Source of the DNA: Eutreptiella sp. 'Long Island Sound 2002'
Lineage: Eukaryota > Euglenozoa > Euglenophyceae > Eutreptiales > Eutreptiaceae
Reading direction: 5' to 3'
DNA length: 64,000 bases
Assembly (NCBI GenBank): GCA_964036045.1
Contig: OZ038384.1
Span: 37,688,238 to 37,752,237 of the forward strand
Shown here: piece after piece, positions 63,483 through 64,000 of the stretch
Layout of the letters: every line of letters starts with the position of its first letter
How positions within the stretch are numbered: position 1 is the stretch's first letter
Notes under the pieces: generated by a model
What the model saw: the letters and a program-made list of their open reading frames with translations, nothing else
What the model was told of the DNA's origin: nothing
Databases searched by the model: none
Program-made: the position numbers and the translations under genes

Positions 63483-63866
63483 TGAAAAATTCGGATTAAG
63501 GTTGCGAGTATTAATTATGAAAATGGCGGAAGCATCCATGCAGTTCCTGGCGACTTTGGAGCCTTCGTGACGGATAACGTTAAAATTTCCATTATAAACA
63601 GTTAAACTGGCGGTTACGGTAAAGTCGCGAACCAACCGCCAGCAGTCAAAACAGTGAGTATCGGAACGAAAGCATAAAAATTGACGGAAACAATATGAAA
63701 ATAAAACCCTGTTGATTCCTGATGTTCTGATACACAAATCTCCGCTGGCGGTGCATCGGATGCCGATGCGGGGCTTCACGGCACGGAACACGCCGTGCAT
63801 GGGGTTAGTGGACCGGAGACCGGTTGTATGCCGTAACCTGGCCATGGGGTTCTGGGTACCGCTTCA

Positions 63867-63870
63867 CTGC
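63867..63870. repeat. target-site duplication, right copy, young chromovirus
   Basis: CTGC, matching 44191-44194. Confidence 0.7.
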
Positions 63871-64000
63871 GGTACGGTGGTGGTGGTGGGCGTTGGTGGT
63901 GGTGGTGTTGTTGGTGTGCCCCGGGGGTCTGGGCGTTGGGCGGTGCGGTGTGGCTGGACCCGGGCCTTGGTCGGGGCGTCGCGCCCTGCTGGCTGGCGCG
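63871..64000 (-). pseudogene. His/Pro-rich ORF, part upstream of the chromovirus insertion
   Basis: On the minus strand this is open in the frame that continues at 44194 and has the same His/Gln/Pro-rich composition (a run of His codons, then Pro codons). It runs off the window. Confidence 0.6.

Larger units (their letters stand above)
44195..63866 (-). mobile_element. young Ty3/gypsy-type chromovirus, complete
   Basis: Minus-strand element in the order 5' LTR (63866-58438), primer-binding position (58437-58427), gag (57986-53655), TAG, pol (53654-48633), 3' untranslated region, polypurine tract (47153-47141), 3' LTR (47140-44195). Ends are TG...CA and the target duplication is CTGC. Protease, RT, RNase H, integrase and chromodomain are all present and open. 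I saw three substitutions between the 2,946-bp LTRs (44798, 44799 and 45319 against 59041, 59042 and 59562), and the length difference equals exactly the DIRS insertion plus its duplication. The copy is very recent. Confidence 0.92.
58438..63866 (-). repeat. 5' LTR of the young chromovirus, interrupted by a DIRS fragment
   Basis: Same sequence as 44195-47140 at a constant offset of 14,243 up to 59690, then the insertion 59691-62112, then the rest. The difference in length is 2,483 bases, exactly the insertion plus a 61-base duplication. Confidence 0.93.

Overview
This window is eukaryotic and made almost wholly of transposable elements. I found no host protein-coding gene, rRNA or confident tRNA. 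There are LTR retrotransposons with chromodomains, non-LTR retrotransposons (LINEs) with RNase H, a DIRS-type retrotransposon, a pogo/Tigger-like DNA transposon and a MITE-like element. Several have clear target-site duplications, so the order of insertion can be read. A very large, repeat-rich algal or protist genome (dinoflagellate or charophyte are candidates) would fit, but the sequence alone does not fix the organism. The GC-rich elements also have long open frames on the wrong strand, which are mostly spurious.

Left part (1-16685). A frame-broken gag-like gene runs into a polypurine tract and a 3' LTR. That LTR is split by a 1.2-kb inverted-repeat element (2100-3309, TSD TCCTA). After noncoding DNA with diverged tandem units, a decayed LINE of about 8.1 kb lies on the minus strand (5345-13457), framed by an 18-bp TSD. 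About 3.2 kb of unassigned DNA follows.

Middle part (16686-32071). A pogo-like transposon (TIR AGGTAAGCTGACCA, TSD TA) has its transposase cut in two by an 11.5-kb plus-strand LINE insertion (19252-30750, TSD CCACAG, tail of TACC repeats). That LINE holds a 5'-truncated endonuclease-RT-RNase H-zinc finger frame with one in-frame TGA, an array of short hairpins with a common loop, an extra 816-codon ORF downstream of the RT, and a ~186-bp tandem repeat before the tail.

Right part (32072-64000). After a second copy of the split LTR comes a minus-strand chromovirus: 3' LTR (to 35554) and a decayed integrase/RNase H/chromodomain region. It is cut at 38360/38361 by a second LINE-like element with a TACC tail. 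That element carries two low-complexity ORFs of unknown function. It is in turn interrupted by a 19.7-kb, very young chromovirus (44195-63866). This youngest LTR element has near-identical 2,946-bp LTRs, intact gag and pol in one frame separated by a single TAG, and an 11-nt self-complementarity at the primer-binding position that suggests Tf1-like self-priming. Its 5' LTR is itself interrupted by a truncated DIRS fragment flanked by a 61-bp direct duplication.

Order of events on the right: older chromovirus, then TACC-tailed element, then young chromovirus, then DIRS fragment.
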